16,589 nucleotides of DNA from Trichomonas tenax (lineage: Eukaryota > Parabasalia > Trichomonadida > Trichomonadidae), in assembly GCA_023091735.1 (NCBI GenBank), contig JALKBU010001108.1, positions 1 through 16,589 on the forward strand, written 5' to 3'. The notes under the pieces are model-generated. The model was not told where the DNA came from and searched no databases. It saw only the letters and a program-made list of their open reading frames with translations. Positions 1-9,783 of the stretch are shown piece by piece (the stretch's first letter is position 1; each line of letters begins with the position of its first letter). The position numbers and the translations under genes are program-made.

Positions 1-51
1 GTAATAATGTAAAATTTTAGAATTTTAGATTTGGCAATGAAAAAAAATTAT

Positions 52-79
52 GCGCTGAGACACCATCTTTCCTCAGCGC
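52..79. repeat. Small perfect hairpin next to the left repeat
   Basis: An 8-bp perfect inverted repeat (GCGCTGAG at 52-59, CTCAGCGC at 72-79) encloses a 12-nt loop. It is unusually GC-rich for the surrounding DNA and overlaps the first two bases of the left dispersed repeat. It is absent from the flank of the right copy, so it belongs to the left flank and not to the repeat. No function is recognised. Confidence 0.4.
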
Positions 80-293
80 TGCATAGTAGTGCATACATTT
101 ATGCTGGAAATCGTATATTTTTGGACGATTTGTAATGCAATCAATGATTTGATAGATAGATATATAGACTGTGCCATTTATACCACTGGATATACAACTA
201 TCAATAAGTACATGAAAGTACTTTCAAATCGAAAAAATATTGATCAGATAAAAAGTTATGAAGGTCGCGGGACTACACCGCAGAAGGAAAAAT
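78..293 (+). repeat. Dispersed repeat, left copy (inverted relative to 16345-16556)
   Basis: This 216-bp block matches the reverse complement of 16345-16556, with about eight substitutions and one 4-nt GATA length difference (around 150-165). Homology begins sharply at GCTGCATAG and ends at GAAGGAAAAAT, and the sequence outside is unrelated on both sides. It contains a GATA microsatellite, a perfect 14-bp palindrome (213-226) and a GC-richer core around 263-285. A 95-codon open frame runs through it from 89, but the 4-nt indel would break the frame in the other copy, so I regard the repeat as non-coding. It is most likely a MITE-like or other dispersed repeat. No target-site duplication is evident. 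Confidence 0.85.
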
Positions 294-850
294 TTTCCCA
301 TAAACATCAATTTCCATGGTTCAAATCATTACAAACGAAGCCAGCAATGAAAATGGCAGTAATATTAGCGTTTTAAAGATACGATAATTGATTTAATAAT
401 GTTTATTGTATCGAAACTTTATTTTTTAATCTATAGATGGAAATATCATTTAAATTAATGCATAATGATTCACTGGAACTAAGTCAAGAATTGCATTGAT
501 TCAGAATTGTTCAATAACGAAATATAGCTAAAAAATGAACATGATATCAATTCGATGATCAGCCATTTGCTAATGTACATTCTAAGTAGAGGGGAAAGAA
601 TTTACTGAAGTTAAGAGAATCGATGGAAAATGATTATAAATTTCATTATCTCGGATTTGAAAAGTGATATTTTCCCGAGCAAAAGTGTCATTTTTATTTA
701 ACCGTTTCTTTACATCCGATTTCATTTTTCGATTCATTCATTCATCATATATGGTACCAGTTTTATAATGATAAGAGCTATAGTTACAAGCACAAGTCAG
801 GGCGAAATGCGATTATCGATCTAAGCGGAAATATTTTTATTCATGAATAA
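294..850. other. AT-rich intergenic stretch, nothing recognised
   Basis: There is no convincing ORF or RNA gene. The sequence is very AT-rich, with a short ATTC tandem run near 731-743. The only open frame entering it is the tail of the 89-376 frame, which starts inside the dispersed repeat and is judged spurious. Confidence 0.5.
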
Positions 851-1639
851 ATTAAATTTGATAAATTTAACACTAGTGTTATAAGTTTGACAAATAATTT
901 AGCTAACAATGTGCTAATTTATTGGTATACATTTGATAGAATATATTCTAAATTAAATGATCATGGAGGAGTTATTAGTCAAACTTCTTGATCTCTTGTT
1001 CAATACAGAGTGTGCAGTATCAATCCAAAACCCTTAGTTAGTTATCCAGCACATTCCTCCTTTGATATTCAAACGGAAATGGCAAAAACTATTTTTTAAT
1101 GTCATCCATTTCATGCTGGTTCAGCAATAACTCACAATTGCGCCATTGTAGGCAGGATTTAAATATAAGGCAAAGCAATGTGTCTTATGGGATTTCTCTT
1201 CTTGGGAATTCAGCAATTGATTTAAATTCCCAAAAAGAATCTAATTATTTCAGGTACCCCAAGAGAAAGGGTTATATATTTGGGAATAAGCACTTTTCAT
1301 ATCAAATATTGCAATATTTTGCACAATATTTGCTCAGTCGCAAGTACAGATAACAGCGCAGTTATATTTTCTCATTATGCCACCAATATTGAGTGCATAT
1401 TCAAAAATAATTCAGCCCGCTCATTATTTATTGTATATAATAGTGTTTATTCGGCCACAATATCTAATTCTCTTGTTTTAGATAATGATTATATAATAGA
1501 AACATCTGGTGGTGTAACAATTTCAAAAATAGCTTCATTAGACAATTTTCTGCCTCATATACAATTGAATGATTGTCAATACAGGATTGTGCAAATATGC
1601 ATTATTTTGCAGCAATCAAGGCATATATTTTTTCATTAA
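851..1639 (+). pseudogene. Decayed right-handed beta-helix protein gene, paralogue of 6383-7345
   Basis: I do not recognise a named gene, but three frame segments line up in order with the intact protein at 6383-7345. Frame A (851-1099) gives NNVLIYWYTF and NDHGGVIS, then VQYRVCSI, matching SNFLLVYKTTF, GYDGGIYA and VQIGVCSH of the intact copy. It is interrupted by TGA at 989-991 and TAA at 1097-1099. Frame B (from 1099) gives QDLNIRQSNVSYGISLLGN and AIDLNSQKE, matching LQDKASSNFSHSIG and AIDLQYSKG. Frame A resumes around 1280-1340 with CNIL, then NIECIFKNNS and LVLDN, matching CNIS, VFQCVFINNS and SFVDN. The repeating pattern of short beta strands ending in N/S turns is typical of parallel beta-helix proteins abundant in trichomonads. 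At least one internal stop and two frame changes make a functional product very unlikely. Confidence 0.75.
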
Positions 1640-1669
1640 TTGCAATGATTAATAAGTAAAAAATCAATT

Positions 1670-1677
1670 AAAAAAAA
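1670..1677 (-). terminator. RNA polymerase III T-run terminator of the tRNA
   Basis: Eight consecutive T residues on the minus strand begin directly after the tRNA discriminator base. A run of four or more T residues is the established Pol III stop signal. Confidence 0.85.
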
Positions 1678-1750
1678 TGGTTCCGCTGGGGCTCGAACCC
1701 AAGACCTTAGCGTTATCAGCACTACGCTCTACCTACTGAGCTACGAAACC
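1678..1750 (-). tRNA. tRNA-Ile (anticodon GAT)
   Basis: The minus strand folds into a complete cloverleaf. The acceptor stem is GGTTTCG/CGGAACC, with a single T-G wobble. The D arm is GCTC..GAGC. The anticodon stem TAGTG/CGCTA carries loop CTGATAA (anticodon GAT). The variable loop is AGGTC, and the T arm is TTGGG-TTCGAGC-CCCAG. The discriminator base is A (1678). There is no intron and CCA is not encoded, as expected for a eukaryotic nuclear tRNA. A and B box promoter sequences are present within the gene (GTAGCTCAGTAGG; GGTTCGAGCCC). Eight T residues follow immediately on the minus strand and would stop RNA polymerase III. The anticodon arm and variable loop closely resemble eukaryotic tRNA-Ile, except that position 34 is G instead of the usual A. 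Confidence 0.95.
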
Positions 1751-2160
1751 TTCACATTCATCCACTAAAAAGTTTATTTGCAAAGAAATTTAATTACTTT
1801 TTATTTGCAATTTCTAAATATTCTTGAAAATGAGGAATTTATTAAGCCAGAATAAAACACATGATGGATATATCATATTGCTAAAATATAAGTCCCATAT
1901 TTCATTTTATATTTTCAGCAATTTTTATTTCTTTGTTTAACCCAAAATTTCACTAGCCGATATCTTAACTAGACTTGGGGTCTTGATTTTGCATAATTAT
2001 TTATATATTTCACTTTCGATAAATCGAATTTGCAAATTTTGTAAATGATAACAAGTAATTTTGATCAAGACGTTAGATTTTACATCATATTGAATATCTA
2101 TATTTAGAATATTAGAACATTTTGTAAAGAGTGATGTAAAACATTTTTTTCTTGTTTTCG
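1751..2160. other. Intergenic region between tRNA and ankyrin-like gene
   Basis: This is AT-rich sequence with no ORF. It should contain the 5' control region of the minus-strand tRNA and of the plus-strand ankyrin-like gene. No TCAYT/A initiator is visible in the 40 bases before the ATG at 2161, unlike the alpha-actinin and Ap4A phosphorylase genes in this window. Confidence 0.5.
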
Positions 2161-5100
2161 ATGGAAAATATTATTGAGCTTTACAACAAACGGGATTATA
2201 ACACTCTCCTTGACTGTATAAAGTCCGACAGCGCACTCCTGCAGTCGAAATTCGATTCGGAAAGCTTAAATTATAAAATCACTATCTTTCAAATTGCAGT
2301 TATTGATGGAAAAAGTGTATTAGTGAATTCTCTCATTGATATGGGTAAGAGCTGTTTGGATGTTACTGACGAAATTCATTATTTCATCAAGATGAAAATC
2401 CGATTTTCTTTTTAGCTTTGATTTCGAAAAATGTAGATGAAGTTGTTAATATTATTCTTAATAGAACGGGCAAAGATGTTCACTTTTATAAAGAAATAAC
2501 AAATTCAAAGAATCAAAATGCGCTTGAATTTGCAGTTTTCCATAATTCAATCGAAGGATGCCAATTTCTAATCAAAAATAACTTCAATTACAAGTTAAAC
2601 GAAGCAATTGAAGTTTCGAAATCGAATAATTCGCGACAAATTACTTCATTTCTTGAGAAATATGCAAATTTGAACCAATTATCACACGAAAGTAATGAAA
2701 TGAATTCTCATGACAATACTTCAAACGAACAAAATACAATTTCATTTCCAACTAATATTAATGACGTCAAATTGGAAAATGATACTCACAATGATATACA
2801 TACAGAAGAAGAGGAAGATTTGTTACATAAATCTACGGAACCAAACGCAATAACAACGGACGACACGAAAAATAGCCAAAACATAGAAAATGCTCGAGCG
2901 ATAGAAGATGATGCAGTTGTAGAAGACAAAATCAAATCTAACATTGAAAATAGTGAAGAAATTGATCAAATTCCAGTCATGAATTTAGACGACGAGTCTC
3001 CAGCATTAGATTCTAAAACTGCATCAATTTCTAATTCAAAATCTACCGATTCTCCGCAAAAACAGGAAATATTTAATAATAACAATATTGAAAATCATGA
3101 TGAAAATGAGGATAATCCCGAAAATACTACAAACAACCAGAAGCAAAATCAGTCTACAACAATTACATCACAAAATTCGATAACACCAGAAAATAATTTG
3201 AACGATTCAATAAATAATCTCATTGTTAACGAGGAAATCATTAAATCCGATTTCCAGTGGATTTCGTCATCAGTTGAGCCTATTGAATCAATATCGCATC
3301 CAACAGATGAAGAAAAGTTTGCGGAAGCAGTATTGCATTGCAAAGGACAAGAACCTCTTAATTCTCTCATTGCTTCTCACCCTGATTTCGTCAAGAAGCC
3401 ATTTTCGACTGGAGTACTCCCATTAGTCGCCGCTGTTCGTTCTAAGAACATGAAAGCACTCGAGTTGCTTGTCGAACACGGTGCAGACGTTTTCGCAACA
3501 TTCGATCAGATATCGAGTGGGGAAGAGAACAGGAAGTGGTTCACAGAGCGTAATGTCATCAAGAAATTCTTATGTGACAGACTCGAAGAATCAATTCTCT
3601 CAAATGATCGACAGCGAGTTGTCAAAATCCTTTCAATCAATAGTCAGTTGATTTGCGAGAAAAGAAACAACTTTGACACATTCTATCATTTGATATGCTC
3701 TAAAGGAAACACGAAACTTCTTAACGACATCAAAGACTACATTGCAGATGAGCAGAAGACTATACAAGACACGTGTCCGACACCAATCATGATCTGCCTT
3801 CAGTATGGTTTCGTGAGAACTGCGATCTTCTTGGACGAAGACAACTGGCAGCTCTTCAGTCCAGAAGAGGAAAAGTTCATTCCACTTGAGAAAGCTCTTC
3901 GCTGTGGCGATGAGGATGCAATCAAGACGCAATACTCTAGCTACCGTAGATTCTTGAATGGTGAAGTCCTTTCAGATGGACAACCTAAGAAACACGAAGA
4001 CATTCTTGATGAAGTTCGTGATGTTGTTTCAGATGTTCTCAAACCTACGCAAAGAAAATCAGAAATCAAACAAGAAGAAATTATAGAAAATATTGAAGAA
4101 GAAGAAGAAGAAACGAAAGAAGATATAAAAGTTGAAGAGAAAATTAAAATTGACGAAGAAATTAAAGTTGAAGATGAAAATGATTTAGCAGAGGAAGAGG
4201 AGGAAGAAACGCATGAAGCAATTCCAAAAAACACAAATATGAAATCTATTGAAGAAGGAAACGATAAAAAAGAAAAGAACTCAGATAATGTTGTTGAAGA
4301 TGCTGTTGATGAAGTATTGGACTTCTTGCATCGCGATAAAGACAAAGTGCAACAAAAATCTCCAAACAAGACAGAAAGCCAAAGTCCAAATAAAAATCAA
4401 AAAACGAAGTCACCAACAGGAAAATCGAAAAAAGGCAAGAATGCCAATAAAACTGATGATAATCAAGATCGAATTGATGGGAAGAAAATTCTCGAGGAAG
4501 AAAACAAGAGGAAAGAAGAAGCTCGTCAGAAGAAACAGAAAGAGCGAGAAATGCAGAAAAGGAAACAAATCATCGACAAAATCAAAAATTCAATCGAAAC
4601 AGATGATATTGATACTCTTTTGACACTTGGTGAAAAGGAATTGCTGTCAGTATATGAATTTGGAACAATATTTGAACTTGCTATTGCAAATAAATCCAAT
4701 CCCAATGTCATTGAATATTTGTTGGAAAATTATTCACCGCAGATCCTGAAATCATGTTTGTTGCGTTCGAAACAAGATGCGCTGAAGTTTGCACGAAGTT
4801 ATGCATTCAACAGAATCAAGAGTGGATGGGACTTCGAATATGCATCGAGTGTCATCAGTGTCGACGAAGGCATCTGTCAGTTCACAGACTCATACGGAAG
4901 GAATCTTATGTCAGTTGCATTGACAGACTTGAACAACGATCATGTCACCCGCGTTATGCACATCCTCATCAAGACTAAGTGCAATGTCAAGAACATACTC
5001 AACAAAATCCACAACGCCAACATCAGGCAGCGTGCACTCGTCACAGTCGTATCAATTGCAATCGACGAAGACGACACAAGCATCCTGAAAGAGCTCAGCA

Positions 5101-6266
5101 TCAATCCGAACTTCATGATTAACAACAACACAGTACTCTCGATTGCTACGAAGAACAAAAAGCGGAACATCGTTCGATTCTACAGCGATGACGAACTCAT
5201 CCCAATGTACTTCGTTGAGAGCTGCAAAGACGACGACCCAGAATTCATCGAGTATGCATTCGAGAAGGAACTCAATAAGAAGCGCTGCGACAAAGCATTC
5301 CTCGCATCTCTCGAGAGTAAGTCATTCAACACATCGATGATGCTGATCAAGTACACTCAGAATGTAATCGACTTCGAGTCTGAAGTTGCCTCGACAGGAA
5401 ACGCAGATCTGATCAAGGTGATCAAGAAGCACCTTCCTCCGATCGAAGACATCATATCACACGACAAGTTCGAATATCTCCGATTCATTCCATTTAGAAA
5501 GATCATCTCAGACGAAGTTCTGAAGAAATGTGTTGGCGTTGCTCCTAAGTGTGCCGAATTCCTGATCAAAGAGTACACATCAGAACTCGTCAAGACTGAC
5601 AGTGTCGCACGGAAGGTCGCAGCACTGATCATCGTGAGAGACTTCGACATCAAATTCATCAAGAGTGTGACAATGTCTGCACCGACAGTCGCGTCATTCA
5701 AGGTCGATGGGAAGAGCCTCATCTATCACGCGCTGAAGAAGAAAAACTACAAAGCTGTCAAAATCCTTCTTCCTCCATCTGAAATGAGCGACATCGAGCT
5801 TCTTTGCAGTGACGAACACTCACAAGTCCACTCTCACTTCGTAAAGTGGCTCGTCTCAGCAGGAACATCATCTCAGGTGAGACGCGTTGCCGAGATAAAC
5901 CCATCGATATTCATATCAACGCGGATCAAAGACAAAGACAGTCATTTCTTCCCTCTCCAGTATGCAGAGAGATGCCACTCGACATCGATCGAAATCATCC
6001 GTTCTGCATGCTCAGAGCACGTCAAGCACAAGAAACAAGAAATGCAGCACACCAGCGAAAGCAACACAGACTCTGCATCTGTTTCTCCAAAGAAGCGTTC
6101 TCCTGTCAGAATATCAACATCAAAGAATTCTGTCTCTCCTCAGAAGAATATTTCGATTTCATCGAATGTGTTCAAGAACTCTCAATCTCGGACTTCTGCC
6201 CGTTTGTCGAACTCTCGATCTTGTCCATCGAAGTCAATCTCACAAACGAAAGTCAACAGGATATGA
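2161..6266 (+). CDS. Large ankyrin-like solenoid protein with acidic and coiled-coil linkers (one apparent frameshift near 2390)
   Basis: The first ATG is at 2161; an in-frame TTG at 2152 is a less likely start. The frame runs to a TAG at 2413-2415, but the neighbouring frame is already open from 2370 and continues to a TGA at 6264-6266. Changing frame around 2388-2392 joins two convincing ankyrin-like segments (…YFIK then DENPIFFLALISKNVDE…), so a 1-nt loss is the simplest reading. The full product would be about 1,370 residues. Order of parts: ankyrin-like helices (2161-2660); an N/D/E/S-rich disordered stretch (2680-3240); ankyrin-like repeats (3300-3950, clearest at 3412-3497, ending in LLVEHGADVF); a glutamate-rich linker with a (GAA)n run (4095-4220); a lysine/proline-rich stretch (4360-4480); a charged coiled coil (4480-4580); a long helical solenoid (4590-6030); and a serine/proline-rich basic tail (6050-6263). 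Ankyrin solenoids usually bind proteins. No catalytic motif is visible and the partner is unknown. TTTAAA lies about 10 nt after the stop, consistent with the trichomonad UAAA poly(A) motif. Confidence 0.75.
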
Positions 6267-6382
6267 TTTTATTGTTTTAAACACCTTATTTTTATGAATT
6301 TTATGAAATTGAGAAAATACATCGAAAATTGACAATTCTATTATGTTTTAAGCGATTTCTATGAAACCTTTGTTGACCATTC

Positions 6383-7345
6383 ATGGATGTTTGGGCAGAA
6401 GTTTATCCGGAAGCTGGAACACCAACAGAGCACAAAACGAACACGAAATTGACAACGCCTGGCCTCAACCTCGTTTTAAACGTCGTTTTTGAGTCCCTTG
6501 GCACTTCTGGTGTTATTGGTATTACTGGATCATCATCAAATTTCTTACTTGTTTACAAAACTACGTTCATCAAACCAAATCGAAATGGTTATGATGGCGG
6601 AATTTATGCAAAAGATATCAATTGTGTCCAGATTGGTGTTTGCAGTCATTCCGCATATTGTTTTAGTTATGGTTCTCAATCATATGTTTATTTATCGAGT
6701 AGATCAGCATGCAAAAATCATATTTTTGGGTGTTCATTCACTCAAAGCTCAGGTAAAAATTCAATTGCAACTTCATTTTATGGTTTGCAGGATAAAGCAT
6801 CCTCAAACTTTTCTCACAGTATTGGCATTGATTGTGTTGCAATTGATTTGCAATATTCTAAAGGATTTTTGAATTTCTCAACTCACTGCAACATTTCGTC
6901 AACAAGTTCACAACCGATATTTTATTTCTATTCAATGACAATTAACGTTTTCCAATGTGTTTTTATTAATAATTCAAATAAAGCTGGACATTTTGGTGTT
7001 TTTAGTATTGATATCAGTACCAATGCGAAAGTTGAAGAATGTTCATTTGTTGATAACACAGGAGGACAACTTCTTTATATTTCAGGTCGTGGTTCATTGT
7101 CCACATTGAACTGCTACTTTCACAATCCAACATTGCCAAATAACGGTGCAAGCTACGGCCCAATCACAGAAACATTACATTTCCAACTTTCCCATTTTTC
7201 TACTGAACTATGTGATGCTGTTAATCCACTTCTTGAGTATGGATTTAAATATTCAAAAGAAATAATAAAATCATTCCCAATAAACCATTTTTGGTTCTCA
7301 ATTATTGGAGTTTTCCCATTATTCATTCATTTGCTTTGTTGTTAG
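6383..7345 (+). CDS. Right-handed beta-helix (surface-like) protein, C-terminal hydrophobic segment
   Basis: This is a 320-residue protein whose family I recognise only broadly. It is rich in short beta-strand repeats with N, S, C and aromatic residues (for example VFQCVFINNS and VEECSFVDN, each followed by a new strand block), the pattern of parallel beta-helix proteins that form large families in trichomonads. The last ~20 residues (HFWFSIIGVFPLFIHLLCC) are hydrophobic and could be a membrane anchor. There is no N-terminal signal peptide. The ATG at 6383 is the first after an in-frame TGA at 6374. It lies only 116 bp after the ankyrin-like gene and has no initiator at the expected distance, so the gene may be a 5'-truncated member. 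It is homologous along its length to the pseudogene at 851-1639. The stop is followed at once by TATAAATAAA, containing two UAAA poly(A)-type motifs. A surface location is inference. Confidence 0.6.
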   Translation: MDVWAEVYPEAGTPTEHKTNTKLTTPGLNLVLNVVFESLGTSGVIGITGSSSNFLLVYKTTFIKPNRNGYDGGIYAKDINCVQIGVCSHSAYCFSYGSQSYVYLSSRSACKNHIFGCSFTQSSGKNSIATSFYGLQDKASSNFSHSIGIDCVAIDLQYSKGFLNFSTHCNISSTSSQPIFYFYSMTINVFQCVFINNSNKAGHFGVFSIDISTNAKVEECSFVDNTGGQLLYISGRGSLSTLNCYFHNPTLPNNGASYGPITETLHFQLSHFSTELCDAVNPLLEYGFKYSKEIIKSFPINHFWFSIIGVFPLFIHLLCC

Positions 7346-7348
7346 GTA

Positions 7349-7356
7349 TAAATAAA
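7349..7356 (+). promoter_or_regulatory. UAAA poly(A)-type motifs after the beta-helix gene
   Basis: TAAATAAA begins four bases after the TAG stop. UAAA near or overlapping the stop codon is the known trichomonad 3'-end signal. The convergent RalGAP-like gene ends only 53 bp further on. Confidence 0.4.
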
Positions 7357-7398
7357 ATTACAATGTTGACTATAATAATAAACAAATACATACAATAT

Positions 7399-9783
7399 TT
7401 ATAATATTTGAGGTGATTTGAAATAATCATCCCATGAGTCTGCGAATCTTTTCCCGACTTTGCCATCGATCCTCTTCCAAAGAGAGATCTCGTTCACAAA
7501 AATTTTTGTCATGTCTCTCGCAGAGATGAGAATGTCGCATGGGATGATCCTGAACGTCTGTTGATCACTGATCATTGTCGTCATCTTGAAGAATCCTGAG
7601 TTCAACTTCTTGATGAATATTATGTTCGCATCGACAATGTTCACATCTGGAATTTCACTTTCATACCAAACGATGATGAACCTCTTGATGCTCTTGATTG
7701 ACTCTTCTTCACTCACATTAATGTTTGATCTGAGTGGCATCACAAACAAATCGTATTCGATGTTGTCTGTCCGACCTTTGTCTGGATCATCATCATTCAC
7801 TTTTTCGATGTAGTTTCCCAATGAATTCAAGAAATGCCTGAAATCAATAGATGTGTCTTTCATCTCTGTCTTGAGTGATTGTTCAAGTGTGTTTGATCCA
7901 GATCTTGAATATATAACTGACATCTGAATCTTGATTGCCCTGTTTGAGTGGTGAATCTGATAAGCGATCGAAAGTGCTGAAGAGAAGAGTGAAGAGTTCC
8001 TCTGGCACAACTTGAGAGATTTGTTGTCGCAGTTAAGAACTGCGTCAACAAGAATTGCTGCATTCTCATACTTCCATGATGCGATGATGGATAATGACGG
8101 AATCTGTTCGATGTTGTTTATCATCACACTGTGATTTGAAACTTTTATGTCTGTTTGATAAATGTGTGATGAGTATGGATTTGATATGATTAAGTTCAGA
8201 TTTTGTTTGTTGCTGTTGCAGACGACTTGACACTTCTCTTGAGTATTAACGTATATCATAGAATCATTCAATATGCTTTTGTCGAATGATGTTTGATTTG
8301 ATGCGTTCAAGCTGTGAATGTAGAAGTTGAAGAGAGTACTCGATTTCGTGTTCTTTGTAAGAGATATCACGTAGCTGTCGATCTCATCTGGGTTCAGAAC
8401 AGAGCCACAGTTCTTGATGAAGTTCATGAATATCGGCGTCATTTCGATGCTGTCGATCTTGATGCTGATTGAGCTGAATATGCACTTGAAGAAAAGAGGT
8501 ACGAAGTTGTGTATATGTTTGAGTTCTGATGATGGTATCGAGTAAAGACCGATCGGTTCATATCCAATATCAATCGACTTCACGAAGAATGTTGTGATTA
8601 ATGACTCGATCTGATTGGAACAACTTGGAACGAAATCGGCAATACGAAGTGTGAGCAATGTCCTAATGAATGACTCAATAATAAGAAAGTCAACGGTGCA
8701 CATGTTCTTGGACTCGAAAGGACAGAAAAACACATTAATGATCTGAGATACTTGTGAAGATTTTACGCTGTTCTCGCTGTCGTTTGGATGTGTCGAAATG
8801 TATGAAATGATGAGAACAATCGATGAGATGAGGAAAGAAGAAATCGTTCTGAGTTCACTGAGTGTCGCTTTGTTAGACTTCTTCTGCGATGCGAAGTATC
8901 GAGATGAATAATCAAGCATAATATTCAAGAATTTGTATACGATGAACGATCCATCAACAAACATTTTTGAGAGCATGATGAATATCGACTTCTCGTTCTC
9001 CTTGAAGGAGAAATTCTTTGTGGTAAGTTCGTTTGTGCAACAGTTGACGAAGTTCGAGTGATTTCTGAGAGAAATTTTATAGTTTGTTGATATTGTGTTT
9101 AGAATATTGAAGTGGAGAACTTTATTATTGAGTGAATTGTTGACGATGATACTGAACATTTTGTCTGTAAGGAACGATGTGTCAATATCTATCTTTTGTT
9201 CTTTGATCATACAGTGAAATGCATCTGCTATGATTGCCGAGACATAGAAGTTCACAGATCCATCAACAACTTCGATGAAATCTAAGATAAAAGATTTTGC
9301 TTGTTCAGAAGTGAGAGATGTCTTGTGAAGGTTGTAGAACCAATACTGTGCATCAGATAACCTGTCTGTTCGTGTGAGTGCCTGAAGTGATGGTGACACT
9401 ATTGTCGATTCTTCATATAGAAGTGCATGCGATGATGAGAAATCAGAAACACATTCTGTCTGATGAATGTTGAATATTTTGCTGAACAATGCTGTCGCAA
9501 GCTGTGAAGAAAACTTTCCAAGAATATATGTTGATACACTGTAATTGACGAATATATGTGATACCATCGTCAATGCAACGAAGAAATTCTTCTTATCAAT
9601 AAATGAAACATCGTAAAGTGTCACCAAGAAGTAACAATAAAACTGAGGAAACATATACATGAACATAGATGAACTCTCTAAAACTGAAAGTATTGTCTCT
9701 GCAACAGTCAAAGGATAAAATGATTCAAGTTTACTCTGCGGTATCTTGTAGATGTAATCAGATGTGACTTTCCGAAGTAATAC
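7399..9783 (-). CDS. RalGAP-beta-like protein, C-terminal segment with Rap/Ran-GAP-like domain
   Basis: This open frame follows a TGA at 9784-9786 and is in the same frame as the upstream segment 9820-10851. The first ATG within it is at 9666; non-ATG codons precede it. Most of the ~790 residues are alpha-helical solenoid, as in RalGAP/tuberin scaffolds. The last ~130 residues (about 7850-7402) resemble a Rap/Ran-GAP domain: FRHFLNSLG at its start, then RFIIVWYES, then IIFIKKLNSGFFKM, matching the family's FxxFLxxLG, xVVWxE and xPLxSGLFRV blocks. The catalytic asparagine thumb region (family HIGND) is not present before IIVWYE, so it may be a structural, non-catalytic GAP-like domain as in RalGAP-beta. 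The known family forms alpha/beta complexes that inactivate Ral-type GTPases. The stop TAA overlaps a UAAA motif (7398-7401). Confidence 0.65.
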   Translation of the reverse strand, partial: VLLRKVTSDYIYKIPQSKLESFYPLTVAETILSVLESSSMFMYMFPQFYCYFLVTLYDVSFIDKKNFFVALTMVSHIFVNYSVSTYILGKFSSQLATALFSKIFNIHQTECVSDFSSSHALLYEESTIVSPSLQALTRTDRLSDAQYWFYNLHKTSLTSEQAKSFILDFIEVVDGSVNFYVSAIIADAFHCMIKEQKIDIDTSFLTDKMFSIIVNNSLNNKVLHFNILNTISTNYKISLRNHSNFVNCCTNELTTKNFSFKENEKSIFIMLSKMFVDGSFIVYKFLNIMLDYSSRYFASQKKSNKATLSELRTISSFLISSIVLIISYISTHPNDSENSVKSSQVSQIINVFFCPFESKNMCTVDFLIIESFIRTLLTLRIADFVPSCSNQIESLITTFFVKSIDIGYEPIGLYSIPSSELKHIHNFVPLFFKCIFSSISIKIDSIEMTPIFMNFIKNCGSVLNPDEIDSYVISLTKNTKSSTLFNFYIHSLNASNQTSFDKSILNDSMIYVNTQEKCQVVCNSNKQNLNLIISNPYSSHIYQTDIKVSNHSVMINNIEQIPSLSIIASWKYENAAILVDAVLNCDNKSLKLCQRNSSLFSSALSIAYQIHHSNRAIKIQMSVIYSRSGSNTLEQSLKTEMKDTSIDFRHFLNSLGNYIEKVNDDDPDKGRTDNIEYDLFVMPLRSNINVSEEESIKSIKRFIIVWYESEIPDVNIVDANIIFIKKLNSGFFKMTTMISDQQTFRIIPCDILISARDMTKIFVNEISLWKRIDGKVGKRFADSWDDYFKSPQIL

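Noticed and set aside
263..285. tRNA-like 3' fragment in the repeat (AAGGTCGCGGG, stem GCGG/CCGC with 7-nt loop)
   Set aside because: The start resembles a tRNA variable loop and T stem, but the loop lacks TTCRA, no other tRNA arm is present, and the B-box is absent.
89..376. 95-codon open frame starting in the left repeat
   Set aside because: It runs from the dispersed repeat into unrelated DNA, and the 4-nt difference in the other copy breaks the frame. There is no family resemblance.
3941..4369. 142-codon serine-rich frame opposite the ankyrin-like gene
   Set aside because: The serine runs are the antisense reading of the GAA/GAT-rich acidic linker.
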